A DNA stretch of 64,000 bases. Source: Galdieria partita. Lineage: Eukaryota; Rhodophyta; Bangiophyceae; Galdieriales; Galdieriaceae. The notes beneath the pieces are model-generated. The model did not search any database, was not told the origin of the DNA, and saw only the letters and a program-made list of their open reading frames with translations. The stretch covers positions 248,001 to 312,000 of the forward strand of contig BQMJ01000001.1 in NCBI GenBank assembly GCA_025991245.1, given 5' to 3'. A program made the position numbers and the translations under genes. Positions 21,567 to 31,217 of the stretch are shown here, piece by piece; within the stretch, counting starts at the first letter, position 1, and every line of letters begins with the position of its first letter.

Positions 21567-21748
21567 CTCTTTATTTCACGAGAAACACAGAAAACGGAGA
21601 ACGTAAAAAGATTGTATTTGTTTGTATGAAAGGCAAAATTTTATCAATAAAAATTGTTGACATACAAAACCGACCTTGTTAAGAAGCAGTACGGCTCATC
21701 CAAGCAACCTTTTAGTACTCGTTAAAGTATTTACTGTCCACGAATACA

Positions 21749-23206
21749 TTATAGTTCATCATGTTTTGGAACTGTGGCGGACTTCTGTTCTTTGGTAAAG
21801 TTGAAATTGGACAAAATGAGGCTTGCTTCATCTCGCAATTTCTTCATTTCATCTACAGAACAAACAGCACAAGTTGTCACCCAAAATTGATATTGGCACT
21901 TTGCAGGTTCAGAAACTTTAAGAATTGTTTCATTCACACCACATATCAAATTCACAATCGTGGAGCGAGCAGGTCCATTCCAACAGGGAGTTCCATCCAT
22001 GAAGATCATTTTCGTGTGATTAGAATCCCAACGACTAAATTTTCCCAAATTAATGCTATCCTGAAAAACTTGCGAAAGCAAACAAAGCTTGTAATGATAG
22101 CCTTGACTAGTGACCTCTAAACAAGTATCTCTCAAAGCCAAAAACACAGATTCCGGTCCATAATCAACACTAAAATACTGCTGAATGCGTTCCAATTCTG
22201 TTCTATTCCTCTCCAACCCTGAACGGAGATTTTCCAATTGCTCTTGTAAGTTATTTATGCATAATTGCAAAATTTCCGTATCTATCTCTCTTTGACTTCC
22301 AGCAAGAAATTTCGACAACACTGGAAACTTGCTTAAAAAATCAAAAAAGAGCTTTTGCAAACGAAGTAGTATATGAGAAGAAGTATAGGCCTTGGATACA
22401 TTCTGACAAGTTTCCAAAATACAGTCTGTCTGCCATGAACACCTGTCAATCTCGTCAGAATTTTTCTCATAGTTTGGAGTCATTTCATGCTCCTCAATCT
22501 GCAAACTATTCATACTCTCCGTATCATTGCTTGATTCTCTGTCAGTTATAATGTCAGCCACACTGCTATTGGAACTAAAGTTTCCTGTCGACACATTCAT
22601 TGCAAGCTCTCGAGCTTGTATAACCTTGAGTACATGTTCGAGCCAATCGAATTCCTTTTTGGTTTTCCTTTCCAACACTTCAGCTTCTTGTATAGAAACC
22701 TGCAGAAACTTCATTTTATTATGAAGTGCAGCGGCTCTTAAAGAAGAAAGATTCTTCAATTCTTCCCGTTTGTTCAAGCCTTTTTTAACAGTTTTCACTT
22801 CGTCCAATATTTGCTCTAATCTTCTCTTGCCTATTTGTACGCAGCGATTGGGACATTCAACATAACCGAGCCATTCGTCCGAGCCATCACAACAATCACA
22901 TATCCCGTCGTTCACTTGAGAAGAAGGTATATTCATAGGCACAAATCCAATATTCTCACAATAGAAAGTTGATCCGTCACAAGCAGCAGTACCAGGTTCA
23001 TCAGTGCCGTCATCGCAGTCACAAAAATCGTCGTTCAGACTACTGTAAGGGACCTTCTGAGAGCTATTCAAGCAGTGAAAGAATCCTTCCTTGTTTTCAT
23101 AGAGCCTCATTTGTTTGGGATTAACTCCTCTAACTGTGTTGAGTCCACATGTTTCCTGTATAACAAGCAAGAGCGTCGATATCACAAAGACGAGCACTGG
23201 GCGCAT
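21749..23206 (-). CDS. Glucosidase II beta subunit (PRKCSH), ER lumen
   Basis: This is the non-catalytic subunit that keeps glucosidase II in the ER and helps it trim glucose from N-glycans in the calnexin cycle. It is a single exon of 485 residues. A signal peptide covers about residues 1-21 (VLVFVISTLLLVIQETCG). Two LDLa-like cysteine modules follow (NDDFCDCDDGTDEPGTAAC and NDGICDCCDGSDEW). The middle is a charged coiled-coil region. The C-terminal mannose-6-phosphate receptor homology domain includes GYHYKLCLLSQVFQDSINLG, FMDGTPCWNGPARST and CQYQFWVTTCAVC. The protein ends in HDEL, a standard ER-retention signal. All landmarks are in the expected order, so confidence is high. Confidence 0.93.
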   Translation of the reverse strand: MRPVLVFVISTLLLVIQETCGLNTVRGVNPKQMRLYENKEGFFHCLNSSQKVPYSSLNDDFCDCDDGTDEPGTAACDGSTFYCENIGFVPMNIPSSQVNDGICDCCDGSDEWLGYVECPNRCVQIGKRRLEQILDEVKTVKKGLNKREELKNLSSLRAAALHNKMKFLQVSIQEAEVLERKTKKEFDWLEHVLKVIQARELAMNVSTGNFSSNSSVADIITDRESSNDTESMNSLQIEEHEMTPNYEKNSDEIDRCSWQTDCILETCQNVSKAYTSSHILLRLQKLFFDFLSKFPVLSKFLAGSQREIDTEILQLCINNLQEQLENLRSGLERNRTELERIQQYFSVDYGPESVFLALRDTCLEVTSQGYHYKLCLLSQVFQDSINLGKFSRWDSNHTKMIFMDGTPCWNGPARSTIVNLICGVNETILKVSEPAKCQYQFWVTTCAVCSVDEMKKLRDEASLILSNFNFTKEQKSATVPKHDEL

Positions 23207-23409
23207 CGAGTTGGTCAGTGAATATTCCCATCATATTAGGGAAAGACTCTTATAAAATATTCTTTTATTTCCTGCTTGAAAGAAAGCATAGTTTCTTTAA
23301 ACAATCTATTCATCTACAGGAAAAGTATACTATAGAAACGTCTCATATTTCATTCAGCACTTGTGAATTATCTCCTCTTCTGTGATACAGAAGTCACAGT
23401 CTTCCTGGA

Positions 23410-23871
23410 TTACTCCGTATTTATTATTTCCTTGGACATGGTTTCTTTCAAATATTGTGCTAATGCAGTTTTCTTTCTCTTTGTACGATTCTTTCTATAA
23501 TTTTCGATTAGCTTGGGCATCTGTTTCAAGTTTTCTTCTATTTCGGCCTTCCTCTCTGGAGCTTTGCGTTCACGAAGACGCCCTTTGAAGGGTATATTCA
23601 CCACAATCTTCTTTTCTGGAATTTCAAAAGGCCACTGGAGACCTGCTTGTATTGTTTGTTCCCTCAACTCTCGAATCTTGCTTTCTGGAACAAGAGGGTC
23701 CTCGAGTTTTCCCCCTACTTCACGAGGACGGAACTCCCAAGGAAGTCTCTCCTGCGCAGCTTTAATTTCATCCAAATTCAATATAGAGATTCTGGGTATT
23801 CTCATAACCTTTAGGGTTGAAAGTTTCCACCAAGATGACACTCACAGCAACTTGGGAATGGCCTCAGACAT
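23410..23871 (-). CDS. Probable mitochondrial ribosomal protein of the mL59/mL64 type
   Basis: A small basic protein. The spliced model (23871-23846 joined to 23800-23410, intron 45 nt) gives 138 residues and starts MSEAIPKLLIPRISILNLDE. Without the intron the first in-frame ATG would give MRIPRISIL. Features are LPWEFRPREVGGKLEDP, then QWPFEIPEKKIVVNIPFKGR and the basic helix MPKLIENYRKNRTKRKK. This pattern (a PFKG-like turn followed by a helix of the xMPKLIxxYR type) reminds me of the mL59/mL64 component of plant mitoribosomes. That assignment is from memory of the family and is not secure. A generic small basic RNA-binding protein is the fallback. Confidence 0.45.
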
Positions 23872-24357
23872 CTCCTCTTACGATTGGCAAACAACGTCGT
23901 TGAAAGAATGTGGAGCGTCATTGAACAGTTTAGATGTTTAAATTTACTATACAGTTGTGTCTTGTTCTTTGAACCATAGCTGTTTTATATGAAAAACAGT
24001 TAGAGTACACCGATACAAACCAGGAATGATCAATGGGACTTTCCAAAGTTCTCTAGTCTCTGAACAAATATATGATAATTAAACACTCCATAAACGGAAG
24101 AGTTTTCAATCGTAGTGATGGTATAGATTACAAATGTTACGGATGAGTTCTCTCAAAGTATCTTTTTTGCAAAAAAAAATTTCCATCCAAAGGTTTTGAC
24201 GGCGAAATATTCAGAAAAGCTTTCCTTTCTGTCCCATCACAACAATTATTCTCTCAAAATACAAACTCGTCTAATAAAACAACATCCCTATCAATACAAT
24301 TCATTTAAAAGTGACAAAGCTTTATACAAACAAAATGATCTCGTCCAAAATTCATTG
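23872..24357. other. Spacer between divergent mL59-like gene and THOC3
   Basis: About 490 bases. The THOC3 frame is open back to a TTG at 24196, but the first ATG is 24358, so part of this stretch may be an untranslated leader or a further unspliced 5' part. No other feature was seen. Confidence 0.4.
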
Positions 24358-25353
24358 ATGTCTACGAGTGCTTCATCGAAGATTTTTAGCAAGGCAAGCA
24401 GCGCAGAACTAGTCGGTCATACCAGAAAGGTACTTGGAACTTTCATTTTTTCACTGTATAACTTCAACATCTTAAAGGTTCACTGTCTGTCTTGGAATCC
24501 TACAGGAGGGTTACTGGGTTCTGGTGGAGTTGATTGTGTTGCTAGAATTTGGGACGTCGAGAAATTGCAACAAAAAGCGGAGCTTAAAGAGCACACAAGT
24601 TCGATTGAACAACTCAAGTGGAATCCTACCGCAAGCGTTTGTTTCGTTTCAGCTTCTTTGGATCATAAAGTAGTCTTTTGGGATTTGAGAGCAAGGAATA
24701 ATGAGCCAGTCGCTTCGTTGGAAACGCATGGAGAAAATATCAACTTGGCGTGGTCCGAAGATGGACTATATTGTGCCGTTGGTGACAAGGACGACAATTT
24801 GAGTTTCATAGACGTTCGCAAGTTTACAATTTTTGAGCGTTTTCAGTTTTCCGAGGAAGTAAACGAGTTTAAATGGAGCCCTTCAGGTCCTTTCTTCTTC
24901 ATGACACTTGGTAAAGAAGTTTTGGTTCTTCATTGGCCCACGATGGAGCAACAGCTTCGTATGCAAGTTCACGTGGATCGTTGTTATTGTCTTGAGTTCG
25001 ACCGCAGTGGACGTTATTTTGCTTTGGGCGGTGCTGATTCTATTATCAGTTTATGGGAGACAGAATATATGCTTTGTAGATGGACCGTTGATCGTCTTGA
25101 ATATCCAATTAGAACAATCAGCTTCTCTTATGATGGTCAGTTTATTGCCGCAGGTTCAGAAGATAGTGTAATAGATATTTCAGACACTCTGAACGGGCAG
25201 CAAACGTTTGCACTTGGAGTAAAAGGAGCAACAAATGTAGTTTCGTGGCATCCATCGAGACATCTTTTAGCGTATGCTACTGAGGAAGAATATTCACGAG
25301 ACGGTATTGCTATACACCTTTATGGCAATGTTTCGAAAGACATTATTGGATGA
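24358..25353 (+). CDS. THOC3: THO complex subunit 3 (TEX1), WD40 protein
   Basis: THOC3 is a beta-propeller subunit of THO/TREX, which couples transcription to mRNA export. Two exons (24358-24429, 24478-25353) give 315 residues. The 48 nt intron is a multiple of three with no stop, so it would pass unnoticed as 16 extra residues; its ends (AAAG/GTACTT ... CTTAAAG/GTT) and the homologous join HTRKVHCLSWNPTG argue for splicing. WD repeats: GSGGVDCVARIWDVEKL, SASLDHKVVFWDLRA, then the family-specific FKWSPSGPFFFMTLGKEVLV, RYFALGGADSIISLWETEYM and EYPIRTISFSYDGQFIAAGS. The SEDSVIDIS motif near the end is typical of THOC3. The start is the ATG at 24358, shortly before the first repeat. Confidence 0.85.
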   Translation: MSTSASSKIFSKASSAELVGHTRKVLGTFIFSLYNFNILKVHCLSWNPTGGLLGSGGVDCVARIWDVEKLQQKAELKEHTSSIEQLKWNPTASVCFVSASLDHKVVFWDLRARNNEPVASLETHGENINLAWSEDGLYCAVGDKDDNLSFIDVRKFTIFERFQFSEEVNEFKWSPSGPFFFMTLGKEVLVLHWPTMEQQLRMQVHVDRCYCLEFDRSGRYFALGGADSIISLWETEYMLCRWTVDRLEYPIRTISFSYDGQFIAAGSEDSVIDISDTLNGQQTFALGVKGATNVVSWHPSRHLLAYATEEEYSRDGIAIHLYGNVSKDIIG

Positions 25354-25440
25354 GTCACTTAACTAAGAAAGGTTGCCAATGGATTCTGCTACGGTAATTG
25401 ATTATTTCGAAACAATCTAATGCTTTCATTGCACTGAAGC

Positions 25441-27297
25441 CTAACTGCTTCTGTCTGAGGTTTCCCAAGAGTATGACTTGTGCTTTGGAACGAAAGTAAA
25501 ACTTTCAGAAACGTTACCCAAAAACATTTCACTCAGCTTAATCCAGTCTTTTGGGTAAGGTGATGCTAGAAGAGTTTCTAAGTCACTTCTTCCATAAAAC
25601 GCAGGAGTTCGCCAGGTCAATTTTGGCGGTATACGTTCCAAAAGCCCAACAGGAATATATCTTCAAGTGAAAGTCAGACGTTGAATTCAACTAGAAAAAC
25701 AACATACCGGTGAAGGAAAGAGAGCCATTCCAGTAGAAACTTCCGAGTTCTTTCAACACCTTTTTTGTCAGCGCCCCAGTGATCAAGGCCATATTTGGCA
25801 AAAGTATGAACAATTTCTAGTCTTTCGCTTGCACTGATATCCCAGTGACGTTGTTCCTTTAATTCTGTGAATATCCATGGCTTTATAAGGGCACCTCTTC
25901 CTATCATTACTGCAGAAAATGGTCTGAAAGGAAAATTATGGTCGGCTTCTGTTGAGTAACCATTCAAATGCATAATATCGTCATATGTGTATATATCACC
26001 ATTTCCAATGATTGGAAGAGACATTTCTCTGCCTAGTTGAGCACATTCGTAGAGGTAGTCCCAATTGGCCTTCTTTGAGTATCGTTGCAGTTTCGTTCTG
26101 CCATGGATTGCAACGGCTGAAGCACCAGCATCATTTAATATTTGAATGGTCTTGAAAGCATTAAGATGATCTTGTGAAATACCCAGTCGAATCTAGGACT
26201 AGTGAAAATGGGTTCATGGAGAATCTCATATAATGCAGTACCTTGGCAAATACTGGTTTGTCTGCCACTTGAACCATGGATGACATAATTCGACCAAGTT
26301 TCTCTGGCTGCCTTAAAAGTTCACATCCACCACCCTAACTATGTGGCTTAATCTACTCAACGACGAAATCGTCAATAACTTTACTCACCTTTTTGCATAC
26401 AAGTTCAATAGGACAACCAGCATTGATATCAATAAAATCTATATCACACTCTCTACTAATAAGTTGTGCAGCACGTGCCATTATGTCTGGTTTCGAACCA
26501 GCTATCTGTATACCAAACAAGTCTTCTTCTCTATGACGACGCAATAGTGCCCACTCTGACTGTTGGCCTTGTAAGAGATTGGTTGACAAAGCCATTTCTC
26601 CACAAGTGATGTCTGCTCCATAACGTTTGCAGATTCTACGAAAAGGGAGATTCCCCAATGTAGTAAGCGGTGCCAAATAAAGCTTTCCTTCCAAGTCTAT
26701 ATTCCTCGAGTCACGAAAACTGCAGCCTTCACGCAGAATACTTCTTCGGTCAATCTCTGGTGAATCGAAATAATACTGTCTTTTACGGAGATATCTCTGC
26801 AACTCCTTAGAGAGATAATTGCGTTCCTCATCAACATCAAAGTGAAAAGACCTTGGCTTCAAGCTTACTCCGTCTAAAAGTGTTTTGTCTGGATAAGGGA
26901 ATAATTTCGACAAACATCGATCATAAACTACTTGTTCTCGATCTCTGTTGAAGACCAGTGTAGAACCTTCTTCAGTTTTCAAAGTATAACATAAATAGTC
27001 AGGAAAGATAGGGGCATCACCCGATTCAAGTCGCTCCTCGGCACTCTTTGACCATATATCCGATACTACATAGTTGCTTAAAACAGAATCAACAGTGACT
27101 TGTGTAGCAATAACTTGTTCACTGGAATTACAACGTCTCACTTTACTCTCTCTTTGTTCCTCGTTTTGCTCCTCAGATAAGTGTCGCTTGCCTGGATACG
27201 AAATTGTTTTGTGCTCAATTTCGTTTGCTTCTGAACTTGTTTCTGTGCTACTAACTATACATTGCTGAACACAATCAAAACTCAACGTGTTGCCCAT
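25441..27297 (-). CDS. DUS3: tRNA-dihydrouridine synthase 3 (DUS3)
   Basis: DUS3 reduces uridine to dihydrouridine at position 47 of tRNAs using FMN and NADPH. Four exons (27297-26389, 26334-26242, 26192-25708, 25660-25441) give 568 residues. The TIM barrel begins near [20 protein letters not shown] and contains [28 protein letters not shown] with the catalytic cysteine, [44 protein letters not shown] and [15 protein letters not shown]. The helical C-terminal domain ends with [20 protein letters not shown] and the DUS3-specific [14 protein letters not shown]3 proteins usually have CCCH zinc fingers near the N-terminus, but I see none in the 220-residue leader. The ATG at 27295-27297 is used because the farther start is TTG. 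Confidence 0.85.
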
Positions 27298-27353
27298 TTG
27301 ACTTACAAAGAAGGCCAAATTTAGAGCTTTATTTGTGGGGACGACAAGTCACC

Positions 27354-28395
27354 ATGTCTACGACGGACTCTTGCTTCCAGTCAAAGTCAGAAGAAACTTT
27401 GGAGTCTTCTTATGTCAGGCAACAAGAAGTTGGAGTAAATGAGCGCGTAGAAGATTCCGAATACTCAAGCAGCAGTTCTGATTCTTCTTTAAGTGAACTC
27501 GAAAAAATTTTACAGGGAACTGAAGTATTCTCCCACGTCAGTCTTGTAGAAGATAACGAGGAGTTGACTGATACTCCACCTAAAACAAAAAACGAGTTCT
27601 TACCTGAAGAACTTCCTTTTGTGGAGGAAACGTTTCCTCTGATAACTCCTGATTTTGAGATACGACCTGTCGGTATGTCGTTGGGTTTGTGATAGGATAG
27701 ATCTCTCACTTTCATGTTTTCAAGGTTGGCTTAGTACTATCGTAGAGTCGTTCCTAGTGATTGAGTCCTTAGAAGCGGAGCCTGTACTTGACGTTGGATC
27801 TTTGATTGTGTTTGAGGATAGGAATCCAGTAGGGCGCGTTTTCGATGTATTTGGACCCGTGAAGCAGCCTTATTACAGCATTCGAGTGCAGTCAGCAGCT
27901 GAGAAGCTGAAGGAATGGTATGATTGAATGTGTTTCTTTGAACAATTTTTGAAAGTTCTTCCACACAGTGTAGGAAAGTCTGTATTTTTTGTTGTAGAAT
28001 ATTCACGTTTTGTGGACACGAAAAACGCCTATATGAAAGGCTCAGATGCATCATGGTACAATGACGAAGAAGTCCCCATTGAGCTTCAAGAATGCTCAGA
28101 TGACGAAAGCGAAAAACAGTCTTCCAAGATAAGAAGTGGACGAATGGATGAGAAAGCTGACTCCAAGAGGCACACAAAAGTGTTAAGAAACGAGAAGATG
28201 AAAAACTGTGCAAATCAGGCTTCGATGGATGAGCGATATGACGGGAGTTTAAACGCGAGAACAGAAGACACGAAAGGAGCCGAAACTTTTCAGGAACCTC
28301 GCTATCTTCAATCCAGAACGTTTCCTTGCCTAGAATCCTTACAAGTCTCAAAAAGTCTTTCAAATATCCCAGGTTTAACCAGAAGGTCGAGTTGA
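27354..28395 (+). CDS. NAF1: H/ACA snoRNP assembly factor NAF1
   Basis: NAF1 escorts newly made H/ACA particles and is later replaced by GAR1. Three exons (27354-27672, 27725-27917, 27969-28395) give 312 residues. The first 100 residues are acidic and Ser-rich (YSSSSSDSSLSELEKI). The GAR1/NAF1 core follows: GWLSTIVESFLVIESLEAEP, VLDVGSLIVFEDRNPVGRVF, DVFGPVKQPYYSIRVQS, then VGKSVFFVVEYSRFVDTKNA and YMKGSDASWYNDEEVP, which is the NAF1 (not GAR1) C-terminal extension. The tail is charged. The gene is head-to-head with DUS3, with 56 bases between ATGs, so two RNA-modification genes may share a promoter. The second intron acceptor was chosen to keep frame, giving C at the join. Confidence 0.82.
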
Positions 28396-28504
28396 GGAAT
28401 ATTCGTATAACTACTTCTCATTTGTAAGATTAGCAACGGAAGCAAGACTAGCTACATAACAAGGTTTACTTTACGCCAGTATAACTTTTTGGATTCACTT
28501 TTCA

Positions 28505-28996
28505 TTACTCAGTACCAAAGATACCTTTGCCGGTTCCTAACTTTTTATCTCGTCGAAGTAAGCCCTTGACTTCGCCTAAACCAGTTCCGAGGCATACTGG
28601 ACAAATCAAATAACCGCTGCCGGAACATTGTGGACAACTGACTCCTCTATAGTATTGTTTGCCATTGGGAGTTATCGCTTTCCAAAAGCCAGTTCCTTCA
28701 CACATATCACACACCACTTGGCCCTATTACTTTAAGTAGAATTCCTATGAAAGACAATCAATTACTACCTTTCCCTTGCAGAATTGACATACTGCGTCTG
28801 AAATAAAAGTGTCAGCTGACACAGGGTTTTTCATGAAGCAATAAATTAGAAATAGAGAAGGTCGAAGTAAAACCAAGAATCCACGTCTTGTGATAGAACC
28901 GCTCTTTTTCGTGTTTACTTGACAGTTTGTTAACTCTGTTCTTACAATTTTGCAAGAGATGCCTTTCTGATAAGACACAAATCCTATCACCATCAT
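28505..28996 (-). CDS. PSA2-like DnaJ-type zinc-finger protein, probable thylakoid lumen
   Basis: Two exons (28996-28769, 28723-28505; intron 45 nt) give 148 residues. Four CxxCxGxG-type modules are visible across the join and after it: CQFCKGKGQ, CDMCEGTGFW, CPQCSGSGYL and CPVCLGTGL. There is no J domain. The leader has a basic, Ser/Thr/Lys-rich part followed by SITRRGFLVLLRPSLFLIYC and VSAD, which is a twin-arginine motif, hydrophobic core and signal-peptidase site. That is the bipartite layout of a thylakoid lumen protein using the plastid Tat route. The plant protein PSA2, a lumenal DnaJ-type zinc-finger factor for photosystem I assembly, has this domain and location. Orthology is inferred from domain plus targeting. 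Confidence 0.65.
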
Positions 28997-29097
28997 ACAA
29001 CCAACGAGAAGCTATCGATTTGCATCGTGCGGTGTACAATCGTTGAAGTTGTTTGTGTGTTGGTAGAATTTTCAGCTTTTACTGTCGGGTCCAAAAT

Positions 29098-31060
29098 ATG
29101 GAAATGACGCTATATAGTATTTTGAATATAGGTAGAGGTATATTCAAGGTACTTCAAGAAATCCAAAGTTTACCAGTGGAAAACAAGTTTCCTTTTCCTC
29201 GTGTAATTGTTTGCGAACATGGCTTGCCTCAGAATGAGAAGGCAGAGCAGAAATCGGTTTCAACAAAAGGAAGCGGTGATTTTCAGAGGCTTGAAAACAA
29301 TAGCAATCAGTTATTCACAACTTCAGGTGGAAAGCAATTTGATACGTTGGAGGATAAGAACAGGGGAAACTTGTCAAACCGTGAAAAATCCACTGGCATT
29401 GAAGTCGATTCGCTTCAACAAAGAAAACCACTTCTAGACTCGAGTGAAGTACCAGAGTCGTCTCAGCAAGAAGGAAGTATAGATTCTGGTGACACGAGTT
29501 TGAGAGAAAAGGAAAAATGGATCACGGAAGACTCAAAGTCTGTTTCTGAAGGAAACTTAGAACCAGATTTGAGTTTGAACACGTTTATAGAACGTGAGAG
29601 TACAGATTCTCGTTCTCAGTTGAGAAGTTGGAAAAATCCTCCTAGAGAAAGAGCAGTTCCTTCTTCTCCTATTTCGAGATTTCTTGGCTTTAGTACTCTT
29701 GGGATAGGAATGGTTTGGGGTGCTGCTTCTGAGGCAACAAAAAGGATTTTTGTAAAATCTAGTGGAGGATCTGACGAGAAATTGACCAAGAGTTCGGATC
29801 CGTTATCGCATAGTCTCTTCCTCTCTGAAGCAAATACCAATCGCCTCGCAGCAACTTTATGTCGAATGAGAGGAGCTGCATTGAAGCTTGGACAAATGCT
29901 AAGTATTCAAGATGACAAACTATTACCTCCACAGCTATTACATGCATTGGAGAGAGCCAGGCATAATGCCGATATAATGCCTAGACGTCAGTTATTGGAG
30001 GTTTTGGAAACAGAACTTGGAAAGCAATGGTCTGATCGTGTTGCGCAGTTTGATTGGGTTCCCATCGCAGCTGCGAGTATTGGTCAAGTTCATCAAGCCA
30101 TGACTGTTGATGGAGTGTCGGTAGCTATGAAAATTCAATATCCAGGAGTTGCAAAGAGCATTGACTCTGATCTAGAAAATTTAAAACGGCTATTGAAGTA
30201 TCTTAATATGTTACCCCGAGGAATGTATATAGATGAAGCCTTACAAGTTGCAAAGGAGGAACTAAAGAAAGAGTGTGACTACCTTTTGGAAGCAAGGCAT
30301 CAACAACGAATGGGCAAGCTTCTCGCTGGACATCCATCTATCGTTGTCCCTTTTGTAGTTCCTGAACTTTCAACCGAAGCAATATTGACGACGCAACTGG
30401 TGAAAGATGCAATACCTGTTGATATGGTAGCTATGGAAGATGAGTGTGTTCGAAATCGTGTAGCGAGTCTTATTTTAGAATTGACTTTAAAGGAGCTTTT
30501 TGTTTTTCGCTTTATGCAAACGGACCCGAATTTTAGTAATTTTTTGTATCGTCCAAAAGAAGGAAAGCTTTACCTATTAGACTTTGGGGCCAGTAGAGAA
30601 TATTCAAAAGAATTCGTAGACCTTTATCTGAAGATGGTGTGGTCGTGCTCCGAGAAAGATAAGGAAGGTGTCATTGAGTTAGTAACTTATCCAATCATTT
30701 TAATAGAATACTGAACGAATCTACTTTAGATACTCGAAGAGACTCGGTTTTCTGACTGGATACGAAAGTAAAACTATGCTTGACGCTCACTGTTCTGCCG
30801 CGTTTGTTGTTGGAGAGCCCTTTTCTGCAGCAGCGGTCTATGACTTTAAAAACTCCGATATTGCCAGGAGAGTTGCCGGGTTTGGTCGTACTATGCTTCA
30901 GGAACGTTTATGTCCCCCACCCAAGGAAGTTTATTCGCTTCACAGACGACTGTCTGGAGCGTATCTTATTTGTATGAAGTTGGGAGCAAAGATTCCTTGT
31001 AGGGAACTGTTTCTTCGAATTATGGAGTCGACGCAAAATGGAGAAATTCTTTGTGCCTGA
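29098..31060 (+). CDS. COQ8: COQ8/ADCK3-type ABC1 kinase-like protein, ubiquinone biosynthesis
   Basis: COQ8 is an atypical kinase-like ATPase that supports the mitochondrial coenzyme Q synthesis complex. Two exons (29098-30677, 30730-31060) give 636 residues. A 190-residue polar leader precedes the core. The KxGQ domain is present as AALKLGQMLSIQDD; the Ala-rich nucleotide loop is PIAAASIGQVHQAMT; the catalytic lysine strand is VSVAMKIQYPGVAKSID. The ECDY motif (KKECDYLLEARHQ) and the metal-binding region (QTDPNFSNFLY, LYLLDFGASREY) follow. The C-terminal exon (RLGFLTGYESKTMLDAH, CPPPKEVYSLHRRLSG) matches ADCK3/COQ8 rather than plastid ABC1K proteins. The donor at 30678 is GTTAGT, chosen because it alone keeps the conserved frame. 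Confidence 0.88.
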
Positions 31061-31217
31061 GTTTACAGTGGAGAAATATATACAGCAGTCAATTCTTCAG
31101 ATTGAGATAGAGATACTAGAAGAAATGAATAAGGTTGTCTTGTCGACAAGATTTGGATTTCTTCGAGCTCATTCATTGTGTGAAGAACGTAACTTTTGCC
31201 ATTGTTGGTAGTTTGTC

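Noticed and set aside
26470-26520. A GGTTTCGAACC stretch that looks like a tRNA T-loop
   Set aside because: It lies inside the conserved DUS3 coding exon and no acceptor or anticodon stem surrounds it.
27737-28363. A 208-codon minus-strand open frame over NAF1
   Set aside because: It is antisense to the conserved GAR1/NAF1 core and has no protein pattern of its own.
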